This document shows positions 14,778 through 22,461 of a DNA stretch of 28,022 nucleotides, one piece after another. The position numbers were made by a program, and so were the translations under genes. Position 1 is the first letter of the stretch. The number at the start of each line of letters is the position of its first letter. The notes below the pieces were generated by a model that was not told where the DNA came from, did not search any database, and saw only the letters and a list, made by a program, of their open reading frames with translations. This DNA is from Cyanobacteria bacterium UBA11153 (lineage in GTDB: Bacteria > Cyanobacteriota > Cyanobacteriia > Cyanobacteriales > Coleofasciculaceae), in assembly GCA_003511885.1 (NCBI GenBank), contig DOIX01000147.1:16060-44081 (forward strand). The letters run 5' to 3'.

Positions 14778-15581
14778 TCATTCCAGAGGAACCAACTCTA
14801 ATTTATACCGATACATTGCCACAGGTTTATCCAAAGCTTTAAAATAATCAGGATCTTGGGGTGATAGATAAATTGCGGTTATCTGCGATGCTTCAACCAT
14901 TAAACGGGGAGATGATATTAACTGATATGAAGTAGTAGTTTCCACCTGATTAAAATAAGGTGGCGATGTGCCCTGAAAGAATTGGTTAGTCATTTCTGTA
15001 CCAATAAATCGATCTGGGGCTGGTGTTTCAGTAGCTCGATCTGTTACAATCGAAACCAGTTGATGTCCCGTACTCAAAACCGTAACTTGGCGATTGGGAG
15101 AATTAGGATCTACTTTAATAGAACGAATCGCGCGATCGCCTAAATAAGCCTTACCTATATTTAACCCATTAAATGCCCGATCTGCTACAATTACCTTATT
15201 TTGAGATCTATCGGTTTTGAAAATAGTCATCGGGAATGTCAAAAAGCGATTGCTTCTGTTTAAGAATGATTCTGTGACAGCCTGAAATCGTACCTGAAAT
15301 GTCATGTTCTGATTAATATAACCCTCATTGTCGCTAAAACCAGGGGTAACTATTTCTGGTGCTAAAGGTGCAAATTGCTCGATTAGGGTGCTGCTAACTT
15401 GCCAATTTCCCTCCATCCAATCTGGGTAAACCAAATCTCCCTTAGCCGCAGTGACGGGTGGTTTATCATACCAGTTAGGAAAATTGGCAATGCGATCGCT
15501 TAACAATCCTGCCTTGGCCTCACCACCCACCAGTAACCAGACTAAAATTACCCATAATACCAAAATTCTCTGGATAACCAC
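14778..15581 (-). CDS. exported protein of unknown function (DUF6816-like)
   Basis: A 267-residue protein with a signal peptide (hydrophobic ILVLWVILVWLLVGG, then EAKAG). The mature part starts LLSDRIANFPNWYDKPPV and has no catalytic motif I recognise. It resembles a cyanobacteria- and plastid-restricted lumenal/exported family, which I believe is DUF6816. This is from memory and not certain. The start is GTG, chosen because it gives a complete signal peptide and an AGGA ribosome-binding site seven bases upstream. It is divergent from the methyltransferase gene at 15752, with a 34-base perfect palindrome between them. No evident link to arsenic. Confidence 0.7.
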   Translation of the reverse strand: MVIQRILVLWVILVWLLVGGEAKAGLLSDRIANFPNWYDKPPVTAAKGDLVYPDWMEGNWQVSSTLIEQFAPLAPEIVTPGFSDNEGYINQNMTFQVRFQAVTESFLNRSNRFLTFPMTIFKTDRSQNKVIVADRAFNGLNIGKAYLGDRAIRSIKVDPNSPNRQVTVLSTGHQLVSIVTDRATETPAPDRFIGTEMTNQFFQGTSPPYFNQVETTTSYQLISSPRLMVEASQITAIYLSPQDPDYFKALDKPVAMYRYKLELVPLE

Positions 15582-15673
15582 AAATTTTTCCTGCCTCTCC
15601 TATTGGATCTTTTTATCTTTAATTATTGTAAACTATCATGACTGAGGCAAGTACCAGTAATATATAAATACCA

Positions 15674-15707
15674 GTTCGTAGTAGGCGATTAATCGCCTAC
15701 TACGAAC
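15674..15707. repeat. 34-base perfect palindrome
   Basis: GTTCGTAGTAGGCGATT is followed directly by its exact reverse complement, giving 17-base arms with no loop. Palindromes of the GTTCGTAGTAG type are dispersed repeats in cyanobacteria. It lies between divergent genes at 15581 and 15752. Confidence 0.8.
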
Positions 15708-15751
15708 AAAATATGTCACTGGCGTAAGTTGTCGCTCTACCAAACAATCAG

Positions 15752-16600
15752 ATGGATAACCAAAACACTGAAAATAACGCAGAAAATCAATCATTTACAA
15801 TAGAGAACTTTGTTTCTCTATCAGCTCAATTAGTAGCTGCAGTACGAGCAAGAGAAACTGCGAGAAACGATCGCTTATTTACCGATCCTTTTGCCGCAGA
15901 ATTAGCTGGAAAACAAGCCTTGGAAATGGCTAAAGAGAGAGAAGAAAGAACTAAGGATAGTGTAGCAGATCGTTTAGCGATTCGCACCCGCTTTTTTGAT
16001 GATTTTCTCATCGATGCTGTATCTGAAGTCCGTCAAGTTGTGATATTAGCCGCAGGAATGGATGCAAGGGCATTTCGTTTACCTTGGCCTGATGGTACAA
16101 TTATTTATGAGTTAGACAAAGCCGAAGTATTAGCCAAAAAGGAAGCAATTCTCAAAGAGAAACAGCCTTTGTGCCACCGGAAAGCGATCGCAGCAGATCT
16201 CACCCAACCATGGCAGGATAAACTGTTAGAGCAAGGATACCAAAATAATGTACCATCTGTCTGGTTGTTGGAGGGATTGTTAATGTATTTAACTGAGGAG
16301 GAAGTCTATAACTTGCTGAGAAACATTTGGGATATCGTGGCAATTGGTAGCTACTTAGGTACGGATATTTTAAATGTTTATGCTCTCCAAAGTCAAGATT
16401 TAGCAGCTAAATATTGGCGTTCTGGTTTCGACTACCCGGAAGAAATTTTCGCTAGTATTGGCTGGTATGTAAAAGTATTTGAAGCTGGTCAACCAGAAGC
16501 TAATTTTGGTCGTTTTAACACAGAAGTACCTCCCCGTGATGTTTTGGATATTCCTCGTGGTTTTTTAATCCAAGCTAGAAAGTTAGCAAATAAGAGTTAA
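15752..16600 (+). CDS. LCM-family SAM-dependent methyltransferase
   Basis: A class I methyltransferase of 282 residues in the leucine carboxyl methyltransferase-like family (often annotated TIGR00027). Typical features: an N-terminal AVRARETARNDRLFTDPFAA segment, the SAM-binding motif VVILAAGMDARAFRLPW at about 92-108, YELDKAEV, the family motif WLLEGLLMYLTEEEV, and GTDILN. The motifs look intact. Substrates of bacterial members are mostly unknown, with some acting on small-molecule carboxyl or hydroxyl groups. It stands alone, between an exported protein and mobile-element debris. Nothing but proximity ties it to the arsenic genes. The start is an ATG with no strong ribosome-binding site. 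Confidence 0.88.
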   Translation: MDNQNTENNAENQSFTIENFVSLSAQLVAAVRARETARNDRLFTDPFAAELAGKQALEMAKEREERTKDSVADRLAIRTRFFDDFLIDAVSEVRQVVILAAGMDARAFRLPWPDGTIIYELDKAEVLAKKEAILKEKQPLCHRKAIAADLTQPWQDKLLEQGYQNNVPSVWLLEGLLMYLTEEEVYNLLRNIWDIVAIGSYLGTDILNVYALQSQDLAAKYWRSGFDYPEEIFASIGWYVKVFEAGQPEANFGRFNTEVPPRDVLDIPRGFLIQARKLANKS

Positions 16601-16619
16601 TTGGTAATCTAAGATATCT

Positions 16620-16716
16620 AGCAGTCCTAAATAGGTTGTGGCATTTTTCCAAAGAGAGATCCTTACTATACCTGGGTTTCAATCCTCTCATCTGTTACAA
16701 CTCATTTAGGATTGCT
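16620..16716. mobile_element. 97-bp MITE-like element
   Basis: The left end AGCAGTCCTAAATAGGTTGT matches the reverse complement of the right end, AGCAATCCTAAATGAGTTGT, at 17 of 20 positions. A T precedes and an A follows the ends. It is too short for a transposase and is probably mobilised by an IS elsewhere. Confidence 0.65.
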
Positions 16717-17049
16717 ATAGTGAATTAAATACATTTATTATCTTAGATAATCGATTAAATTAGTTTTGAGATTATAAATTTACTATGAAAAAGATGGAAA
16801 ATTTTCCATTTTTTAGCTATGCTTTATAAGCATCTTTCTTGACAATATTGAAACTATTGTGTGTCAGGCATTATAGAGATTGTACTTGGGAGTATACTTG
16901 ACAAGATAGCCATCATTGTTCTTGAGAAAAATTTGGTTTTATTGAGAAAAAAGTACCAAAGAATGGGGATTCTAGAGGCATGAGTACTTGCCATCAAAAA
17001 TATTAAGAAATATCCTTATAAAGGATAGCTTTATAAGGTGTATTTAGGG

Positions 17050-17223
17050 CAGGGCTGTTTCATTCTCGGCTCGAAATTCCCGACTGTATCTATCGAAAGC
17101 CTTTCCTGGCAATCCCTAGCAGGATTTTGCGTAATTTTTGATTTCCTATTCGGAAATATTGGCTGAAACCATTACAGCATATAGGCTATAGAATTGAAAA
17201 ATTAGACAATGAAACAGCCCTAG
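17050..17223. mobile_element. 174-bp inverted-repeat element with 9-bp direct repeats
   Basis: The ends AGGGCTGTTTCATT (from 17051) and AATGAAACAGCCCT (to 17221) are perfect inverted repeats. The match extends to 17 bases with one mismatch. TATTTAGGG occurs on both sides (17041-17049 and 17224-17232) as a 9-base target duplication. It is probably a MITE or internally deleted insertion sequence. Confidence 0.7.
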
Positions 17224-17296
17224 TATTTAGGGGGATATAATTCCACTTAAACTTATTAAGTAGTAACTTGGGTTATTACATATAGATACTCATCGA

Positions 17297-17692
17297 TTAT
17301 TCAAGAAGTTCAATTAGTTTTTGCACTCTTTCTTTAATTTCATCTCGCACTCGCTGAAATGTTTCAATAGGTTGCCCATCGGGATCGTCAAGTTCCCAAT
17401 CTTCAAAAAATTCTCGCAATACCCAAGGATCTGGTAAATTCACTCCACAACCACATAAGGAAATAACCGAATCATAATCTTCCGGATTAAAATCACTTAA
17501 AGGATTAGATGTTTGGTTACTAATATCAATCCCAATTTCTGACATAACTTGAATTGCTATCGGATGGACATGTGAAGCTTCTAATCCCGAACTAGTAACG
17601 CCAATTTTTCCCTCTCCCAAAGTGCGGGCAAATCCTTCTGCCATCTGGGAACGACAAGAGTTTTTTTTGCAGACAAACATAACTTGTTTCAT
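17297..17692 (-). CDS. arsC: arsenate reductase, Synechocystis type
   Basis: Reduces arsenate to arsenite for export or methylation. At 131 residues it has the low-molecular-weight phosphatase fold with the P-loop CKKNSCR (Cys8-x5-Arg14) at the N-terminus. Cys80 and Cys82 in ISLCGCGVNL complete the three-Cys set known from Synechocystis ArsC (Cys8, Cys80, Cys82), a hybrid enzyme that uses glutathione and glutaredoxin. The DPDG motif near the end is also typical. It is the last gene of the arsR-arsI-acr3-hydrolase-arsC operon, 75 bases after the preceding gene, with a short tandem repeat in the gap. ATG start. Confidence 0.93.
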   Translation of the reverse strand: MKQVMFVCKKNSCRSQMAEGFARTLGEGKIGVTSSGLEASHVHPIAIQVMSEIGIDISNQTSNPLSDFNPEDYDSVISLCGCGVNLPDPWVLREFFEDWELDDPDGQPIETFQRVRDEIKERVQKLIELLE

Positions 17693-17730
17693 TTTTTTTG
17701 TTGGTTGTTGGTTATTGATTCCTGATTTTT

Positions 17731-17773
17731 GACTAATAATAAATAACTAATGACTAATAACTAATGACTAATA
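17731..17773. repeat. short tandem repeat (ACTAATG/ACTAATA)
   Basis: GACTAATAA/GACTAATG heptamer-like units fill the gap between the membrane hydrolase-like gene and arsC and include the stop codon of the former. Confidence 0.65.
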
Positions 17774-18343
17774 TCCTCCCATTACCTTCCGGAGAAAACG
17801 AGAAATTCTTGGCAAAATTAAATAGAGTATTAAAACTACATCTAACACCAATTCAAAAATAGCAAACTCTCTGCCATAGTATCGCGGATCCCAATAACTA
17901 ACTGGACTATTAAATCGAATCGTCCATTCTAAGGGAAAAAAAAGTAATGGGCCATCATCAGCATGGGTAAAAATATCCACAATACTGTGGAGAAAACAGG
18001 CGGCAAAAAACCAGAAAAACCAATGATAGAGAGAACCTATATTTTGACGGTAACGCCACAGAAATCCTAGTGCCAAAATCAGTAAAATTGGCGCGTGAAA
18101 AAAATTATGCGATCCTATCCAAAAAGGATTTTCAAAATATAACTTATCAAACAAATAGTTAAATGTCTGGTTAAGACTCCAACCTTTAAACCAATGGTAG
18201 TAAGCAATACCTCCCAATGATAAAATCCATAATGGCATATCAGGTGCAATTGAACCAAGTAGAAACCCACTTTTAGCAATAGGAACTTTGGGTAAACCTT
18301 TGTTGATAGCAGCCGTCATCAGGAAGTGGGAAGGAGTGTTCAT
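17768..18343 (-). CDS. membrane metal-dependent hydrolase-like protein in the ars operon
   Basis: A 191-residue membrane protein. It begins MNTPSHFLMTAAINKGLP and has LGSIAPDMPLW, then two or three hydrophobic segments. His/Asp motifs HNFFHAP and HSIVDIFTHADDGP are spaced like the putative metal-binding residues of YdjM-like inner-membrane hydrolases. The ATG at 18343 is preferred over an upstream in-frame start at 18430, because the longer form would overlap acr3 and begin with unrelated sequence. AAGG lies eight bases before this ATG. It sits 20 bases after acr3 and 75 bases before arsC, so it is part of the arsenic operon. Its role is unknown. A lipid- or metal-related function at the membrane is only a guess. 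Confidence 0.75.
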   Translation of the reverse strand: MNTPSHFLMTAAINKGLPKVPIAKSGFLLGSIAPDMPLWILSLGGIAYYHWFKGWSLNQTFNYLFDKLYFENPFWIGSHNFFHAPILLILALGFLWRYRQNIGSLYHWFFWFFAACFLHSIVDIFTHADDGPLLFFPLEWTIRFNSPVSYWDPRYYGREFAIFELVLDVVLILYLILPRISRFLRKVMGGY

Positions 18344-18363
18344 TATTTTGACCTTAACTACTA

Positions 18364-19518
18364 TCAATGGAAAGATTTGAGACAACGAGGATCTAGTAAG
18401 GTAGCTTTTTCTGGTTCCCTGGGAAACCAAAAGGCTGTTTTCTTACATATTTCTACTAACATTAACATGACTGGAACCTCAATTAAAACCCCTACCACTG
18501 TGGCTAAGGCTGCACCGGAGTTTAAGCCAAATAACATGACTGCTGTCGCAATGGCAACCTCAAAATGATTACTTGCACCAATTAAGGCAGCAGGTGCAGC
18601 ATCTTCATAGGATAGTTTTAGCTTTAATCCGATTAGATATGTAACTAGAAAAATCAAGTTAGTTTGTAGGAATAAGGGAACGGCAATTAAGAGAATATGG
18701 AGAGGATTGTTGATAATTAACTCTCCTTTGAAGGCGAATAATAAAACTAAAGTAATCAATAAAGCACTTATGGCAACAGGAGATAGATAATTAATAAATA
18801 CTCTCTCAAACCACTCTTTCCCTTTATGTCTCAATATCCAATAGCGACTATATATCCCCGCCAATAAAGGTAATCCCACATAAATTAACACTGATAATAC
18901 AATAGTTTGCCAAGGCACAGTTATATTATTTGCTGAGAGCAACCATTTTCCCAATGGTCCATATAGAAACAACATTGCTAAAGAATTAACCGCCACCATC
19001 ACTAAGGTATGCCCTTGATTGCTATAAGCTAGATATCCCCACATTAATACCATAGCTGTACAAGGGGCAATTCCCAATAAAATTGCTCCGGCAATATAGG
19101 AATTAGCTAAAGAAAGTTCTCCGCTATGGATGGCTTCAGTCCCACTTAAGAATGGTTTAAATAACCAACCGAGAAAAAACTGGGCAAAGACTACCATGGT
19201 AAATGGTTTAATGCACCAGTTTACAATTAGGGTTAATAAGACAGGCTTGGGTGTTTTTGCCGCTTTAACAGCGTGAGAAAAATCAATTTTTACCATAATG
19301 GGATACATCATAAAAAATAGACAGATTGCAATAGGGATGGAGACATTGTAGATACTCATAGCATCTAAGTTATTTGCTAGTTGGGGAAATGTTCGGCCTA
19401 AAGCAATCCCGGCAATAATACAAATAAATACCCAGATTGTGAGATATTTTTCAAATGAATTCAGTTGTCCACCTGCTTTTACTGCTTGAGGGTTGATGTG
19501 GCGATTGTGGCTACTCAT
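18364..19518 (-). CDS. acr3: arsenite efflux transporter ACR3
   Basis: Exports As(III) across the cytoplasmic membrane using the proton gradient. 384 residues with about ten hydrophobic helices (BART superfamily). The essential Cys of the family is present as Cys153 in [16 protein letters not shown], and the second conserved broken-helix region appears as [18 protein letters not shown]. An AGGA ribosome-binding site lies eight bases before the ATG. It follows arsI by 124 bases, a gap without a recognised terminator or operator, and precedes the hydrolase-like gene by 20 bases. Sometimes called ArsB in older annotation, but the sequence is clearly of the ACR3 family. Confidence 0.95.
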   Translation of the reverse strand: MSSHNRHINPQAVKAGGQLNSFEKYLTIWVFICIIAGIALGRTFPQLANNLDAMSIYNVSIPIAICLFFMMYPIMVKIDFSHAVKAAKTPKPVLLTLIVNWCIKPFTMVVFAQFFLGWLFKPFLSGTEAIHSGELSLANSYIAGAILLGIAPCTAMVLMWGYLAYSNQGHTLVMVAVNSLAMLFLYGPLGKWLLSANNITVPWQTIVLSVLIYVGLPLLAGIYSRYWILRHKGKEWFERVFINYLSPVAISALLITLVLLFAFKGELIINNPLHILLIAVPLFLQTNLIFLVTYLIGLKLKLSYEDAAPAALIGASNHFEVAIATAVMLFGLNSGAALATVVGVLIEVPVMLMLVEICKKTAFWFPREPEKATLLDPRCLKSFH

Positions 19519-19642
19519 GGTTAATTCCTGATGGTATCTAATTTTGTTTAATTGTAGAAATCATTACACAAAGGCGATTTTTATAACCCAATTTGGATTT
19601 GGTTAGGATAAAATTTTTTACCGCCTTTGTGCCAGATCGTTT

Positions 19643-20095
19643 TTATGAACAGCAAGGTAATTTAACGACTATATTTGTATCGGGAAGTTTTCCATTTTCC
19701 AAGTTGTCTTCTGGTGTTGTATCTGCTACTTTTACTACGAATACTTCCCAACGATTCCCATCGGGATCTGTTACCCAAACTTTGTCTTGTATTGCATAGC
19801 AGCAGTCGGTATTTTTCTCCTCAAATAGTGCCAATCCTGCTTCTTTAAAGCGATGGATTGCCGACTGTACCTCTACTGAATTTTCAACCTGCACTCCCAA
19901 ATGAGATAAAGCACCACCTTGCTGTACTTTTTCCGCCAGATTTAGTGTCAAGTTTAAGGGTGGATTAACTAAATCGAATTTGGCGTAGTCAACCTTATAT
20001 TTTACAGGGGTAACTCCAAACATCGCCTGATAAAAGGCAACTGATTTTTCGATGTTGGTGACATTCAAAGCAACGTGAGTTTTCAAAACAGTCAT
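19643..20095 (-). CDS. arsI: ArsI, C-As lyase for trivalent organoarsenicals
   Basis: A non-haem iron dioxygenase of the vicinal oxygen chelate fold that breaks the carbon-arsenic bond of methylarsenite and related compounds. 150 residues. The metal ligands expected from characterised ArsI proteins are His7 (KTHVAL), His65 (LSHLGV) and Glu117 (RWEVF). The substrate-binding vicinal pair is Cys98-Cys99 in KNTDCCYAIQDK, which separates ArsI from other glyoxalase-like proteins. The protein ends in a further Cys pair (LPCCS). GGAG lies eight bases before the ATG. It follows arsR2 by 63 bases, in a gap holding a copy of the arsR2 dyad. Its presence alongside arsM and arsS means the cell can also demethylate organoarsenicals. 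Confidence 0.93.
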   Translation of the reverse strand: MTVLKTHVALNVTNIEKSVAFYQAMFGVTPVKYKVDYAKFDLVNPPLNLTLNLAEKVQQGGALSHLGVQVENSVEVQSAIHRFKEAGLALFEEKNTDCCYAIQDKVWVTDPDGNRWEVFVVKVADTTPEDNLENGKLPDTNIVVKLPCCS

Positions 20096-20108
20096 GGCTA
20101 TTCTCCGC

Positions 20109-20130
20109 TATTTCTGCAAATACCGAAATA
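20109..20130. promoter_or_regulatory. second ArsR-type dyad before arsI
   Basis: TATTTC and GAAATA with a 10-base spacer, the same arms and spacing as the dyad over the arsR2 promoter (20511-20534). It lies in the arsR2-arsI gap, 14 bases before the arsI ATG, and could give arsI-acr3-arsC a separate point of control. Confidence 0.5.
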
Positions 20131-20158
20131 AAGTCTAAAAAAAAATCAACACCATCCT

Positions 20159-20512
20159 TTAGCAGCAGGGGAGAATCTCATCAGGAGCAACAACTTGATT
20201 GCGGGTACAACACTCAGCAAATAGGAATTCAATTAAGTGTTTGAGAATATCAGCCCTAACTCTGTACCAAAGCCACTGCTTATCTTTCTCCACATCTAAG
20301 ACTCCCACATTTCGCAGTTTGTCGAGGTGATGGGAGAGAGTAGAGGCGGGAATCCCCAATTCTTGCTGAATTTCTCCGGCAGGAAGTCCCTTGGGATGGG
20401 CAGAAAGGAGCAACCGCACGATTTGCAGGCGCGAAACCTGCCCCAATGCAGCGAATATTTCCGCTATCTCCTCTACTGACAAGGTATCTGGATTCGTCTT
20501 GATTTTTTTCAT
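20159..20512 (-). CDS. arsR: ArsR-family arsenic-responsive repressor
   Basis: A winged-helix repressor heading the arsenic operon. From Met at 20512 it is 117 residues: LGQVSRLQIVRLLLSAHPKG, then recognition helix STLSHHLDKLRNVGVLDVEK. As(III) sites are probably Cys101-Cys102 (AECCTRNQ) and the terminal Cys116-Cys117. The ELCVCDL box is absent, so it is the C-terminal-site type. An in-frame TTG at 20560 would add 16 residues (MRSPLDIVRYFNNNRN), but those codons coincide with a TTGACA-17-AATAAT promoter and a dyad operator. I therefore chose the ATG at 20512, which would make the mRNA leaderless or nearly so. Followed by arsI, acr3, a hydrolase-like gene and arsC. Confidence 0.88.
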   Translation of the reverse strand: MKKIKTNPDTLSVEEIAEIFAALGQVSRLQIVRLLLSAHPKGLPAGEIQQELGIPASTLSHHLDKLRNVGVLDVEKDKQWLWYRVRADILKHLIEFLFAECCTRNQVVAPDEILPCC

Positions 20513-20547
20513 ATTTCGATTATTATTGAAATATCGAACGATGTCAA
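20511..20547 (-). promoter_or_regulatory. arsR2 promoter with overlapping operator
   Basis: On the minus strand TTGACA (20547-20542), a 17-base spacer and AATAAT (20524-20519) make a good sigma-70-type promoter. Perfect dyad arms ATATTTC and GAAATAT with a 10-base spacer occupy 20511-20534, covering the -10 box and start region, as expected for ArsR autorepression. A further overlapping pair TTCGAT/ATCGAA is present. Confidence 0.65.
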
Positions 20548-20730
20548 GGGGCGATCGCAAAAATCTTTTCTTCCCTCCCCTCCAACCCCCAGCCTTGGCG
20601 GATTACAGGGTATCGAGGAAAGGTGTCCATATAGTAAAGTCTAATTTTTTTGTTAAGGCAGCCCTCTAGTGCGGCATAACTCCATTAGAATCTGCCAATG
20701 TCAGTATAAAAGGTTGATAATTCTCAAAAA

Positions 20731-21219
20731 TTGGTAACTACAAAAGCTAAAAGCGCGATCGCACTTGGCAGTAATTTAGGTGACTCTCTCACCACTCTCG
20801 AAGCTGCCCTCACAAATCTTGACCAAACTCCCGGTATCGCAGTCAAAGCCAAATCTAGCTGGTATACAACCGCACCAATTGGCCCGCAACAACCAGATTA
20901 TCTCAATGGTTGTGCTATTTTATCAGTGGAATTAAGTCCCCATGAATTACTAGAAACTCTCCTCAAAGTTGAAAATGAATTTGGTAGAGTTAGGCAAGAG
21001 CGTTGGGGACCGAGAACTTTAGATCTAGACTTAATTTTATTTGAAGATCTGATTCTAGAAACACCCAATCTGCAAATTCCTCATCCACGGATGAGGGAGA
21101 GAGCTTTTGTTTTAGTGCCATTAAATGAAATTGCCTCTGATTGGGTTGAGCCAGTTTCGGGATTAACTATTTCTGAATTAGTCCAAAAGATCGATGCTTC
21201 TGATGTGAGATTATGTTAG
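20731..21219 (+). CDS. folK: HPPK, folate-pathway pyrophosphokinase FolK
   Basis: Transfers pyrophosphate from ATP to 6-hydroxymethyl-dihydropterin, making the substrate of dihydropteroate synthase. 162 residues, normal length. Motifs are intact: AIALGSNLGD at the start, WYTTAPIGPQQPDYLNG, the signature RWGPRTLDLDLILF and HPRMRERAFVLVPL. No in-frame ATG precedes the conserved start and a stop lies at 20707, so TTG at 20731 is the likely start, with only a weak AAGG upstream. It is divergent from arsR2 and shares a strand with the EgtD-like gene. It may be the housekeeping copy. Its closeness to a DHPS-like, a QueD-like and a pteridine-reductase-like gene suggests it could also feed a special pterin route. 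Confidence 0.93.
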   Translation: MVTTKAKSAIALGSNLGDSLTTLEAALTNLDQTPGIAVKAKSSWYTTAPIGPQQPDYLNGCAILSVELSPHELLETLLKVENEFGRVRQERWGPRTLDLDLILFEDLILETPNLQIPHPRMRERAFVLVPLNEIASDWVEPVSGLTISELVQKIDASDVRLC

Positions 21220-21400
21220 CTTTTGTCCTGATTTTTTCTTCGTTTGAATTTTGACAAAGTGACAGCGGCTGAGTCGGTTAAGATGGTTGCTTACCCTGAT
21301 AAATTGTCCGATCGACTCGCCCCTATAAAGCAATTATCTCCCTCATCCTTATATTCGCTTTTCCATCACTCATTAGCTAGGAAACAGGGAGTACTTAAAA

Positions 21401-21438
21401 TTCAAAACTCAAAACTCAAAACTATTCCTCATTCCCCA
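21401..21438. repeat. short tandem repeat (AAAACTC) before the EgtD-like gene
   Basis: TTCAAAACTCAAAACTCAAA followed by ATTCCTCATTCCCC runs up to the ATG of the next gene and occupies the place of a ribosome-binding site. The 21220-21437 gap otherwise holds no gene. Confidence 0.65.
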
Positions 21439-22439
21439 TGCTAGAAAAAATTGAACAAGTATTCGTTCATTATAGTCAATTTCCCGATCGAGTTTATCAA
21501 GACTATTTAGATAGCTTCTCCTTCAAACAAATTAATAACAAATTTCATTATGCAAGCGTTAAGCAAAGCCAAAAATGGTTAAAAATTCACGAAGAATTTT
21601 CTCCAGCTAGACAGGATGAAAGTTGTATTCAGGCATATAGCTTATGCTTTGATAAAACAGCCGAAATATTAGCTAAAGATAGCTCAAGTTTAAACTTAAT
21701 CGGCTTAGGTTGTGGTGGTGGCGAAAAAGATAAACTATTGCTATCCCATATATCTCATATATTCTCTACAGAAAAACCATTAACCTATTATCCTGTTGAT
21801 GTTAGCTTATCTCTGGCGATAATTTCTGCTCAAAAGGTTAGAGGATCTTTTGCTAATGTAGCTGTAGCACCTTTTGTTTGCGATTTACTTCAGTCTAATG
21901 ATTTGATATCTCTGATTAACGCAAGAGGTACAAGTCAAAAGAATATTATTACCTTTTTTGGGATGATTCCCAACTTTTATCCCGATGAAATTTTGCCAAT
22001 CTTAACTAATTTTCTGGAAAGGGGAGATTTATTGCTATTTAGTGCCAACTTAGCCCCTGGGTTTGATTATCTTCAAGGTATTCAAACAGTCTTGCCTCAA
22101 TATGATAATGAATTAACCAAAGAATGGTTAATTACTGTTTTACTAGATGCCGGAGTTGAGAGAGAAGATGGAAATATCGAATTTGAGATAGAAGCCGATA
22201 GTCACAATCCTGAATTTCAAAGAATTGCCGCTTATTTTAGCTTAAAAAGAGATGTAAACTTTAAATTGGAAGAGCGACTCATTGACTGGAAGAAAGGAGA
22301 AAGAATTAGATTATTTTTCTCCTATCGTTACACTACGCCAAAAATTCAAGCAATCCTCAAGAGTTATGGAATTGATATTTTGGGATACTGGGAAGCTGCA
22401 AGTCAAGAGGAAGGAGTTTATCTTTGTCAAAAAGTTTGA
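21438..22439 (+). CDS. EgtD-like SAM-dependent methyltransferase, altered substrate site
   Basis: A 333-residue methyltransferase of the EgtD/Methyltransf_33 group (histidine N-methyltransferase-like). The family N-terminal segment is recognisable (FHYASVKQSQKWLKIHEEFS), then a SAM site LIGLGCGGGEKDKLLL, YYPVDVSLSLA, and FFGMIPNFYPDEILPIL, which corresponds to the FLGSTIGN motif of EgtD with the Asn kept. Near the end, where EgtD has TE-x-S-x-K(F/Y), this protein has LFFSYRY: the Ser is kept but the Glu (Glu282 in the mycobacterial enzyme, a determinant of histidine selectivity) is Phe. It is thus probably not a histidine methyltransferase. No egtB gene is present. It is on the same strand as folK, 218 bases downstream, and converges with the FAD oxidoreductase gene. 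Confidence 0.75.
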   Translation: MLEKIEQVFVHYSQFPDRVYQDYLDSFSFKQINNKFHYASVKQSQKWLKIHEEFSPARQDESCIQAYSLCFDKTAEILAKDSSSLNLIGLGCGGGEKDKLLLSHISHIFSTEKPLTYYPVDVSLSLAIISAQKVRGSFANVAVAPFVCDLLQSNDLISLINARGTSQKNIITFFGMIPNFYPDEILPILTNFLERGDLLLFSANLAPGFDYLQGIQTVLPQYDNELTKEWLITVLLDAGVEREDGNIEFEIEADSHNPEFQRIAAYFSLKRDVNFKLEERLIDWKKGERIRLFFSYRYTTPKIQAILKSYGIDILGYWEAASQEEGVYLCQKV

Positions 22440-22461
22440 ACTTTTGTGAAGACTCGATCTA

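Larger units (their letters stand above)
16601..17296. other. non-coding stretch with two mobile-element relics
   Basis: About 700 bases with no gene. It contains inverted-repeat elements at 16620-16716 and 17050-17223, plus a perfect 16-base palindrome ATGGAAAATTTTCCAT at 16794-16809 followed by a T-run, which could act as a weak AT-rich terminator for the methyltransferase transcript. The remainder is AT-rich with nothing recognised. Confidence 0.5.

Noticed and set aside
18344..18430. Upstream in-frame start of the hydrolase-like gene
   Set aside because: Would overlap acr3 by 67 bases; family-like sequence begins at the ATG at 18343, which has a ribosome-binding site.
21244..21444. 66-residue plus-strand ORF between folK and the EgtD-like gene
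   Set aside because: Its end is the AAAACTC tandem repeat, it overlaps the next gene, and it has no recognisable domain.
21438..22439. Ergothioneine synthesis (EgtD)
   Set aside because: Key Glu at the substrate site is missing and no EgtB-like gene is present.
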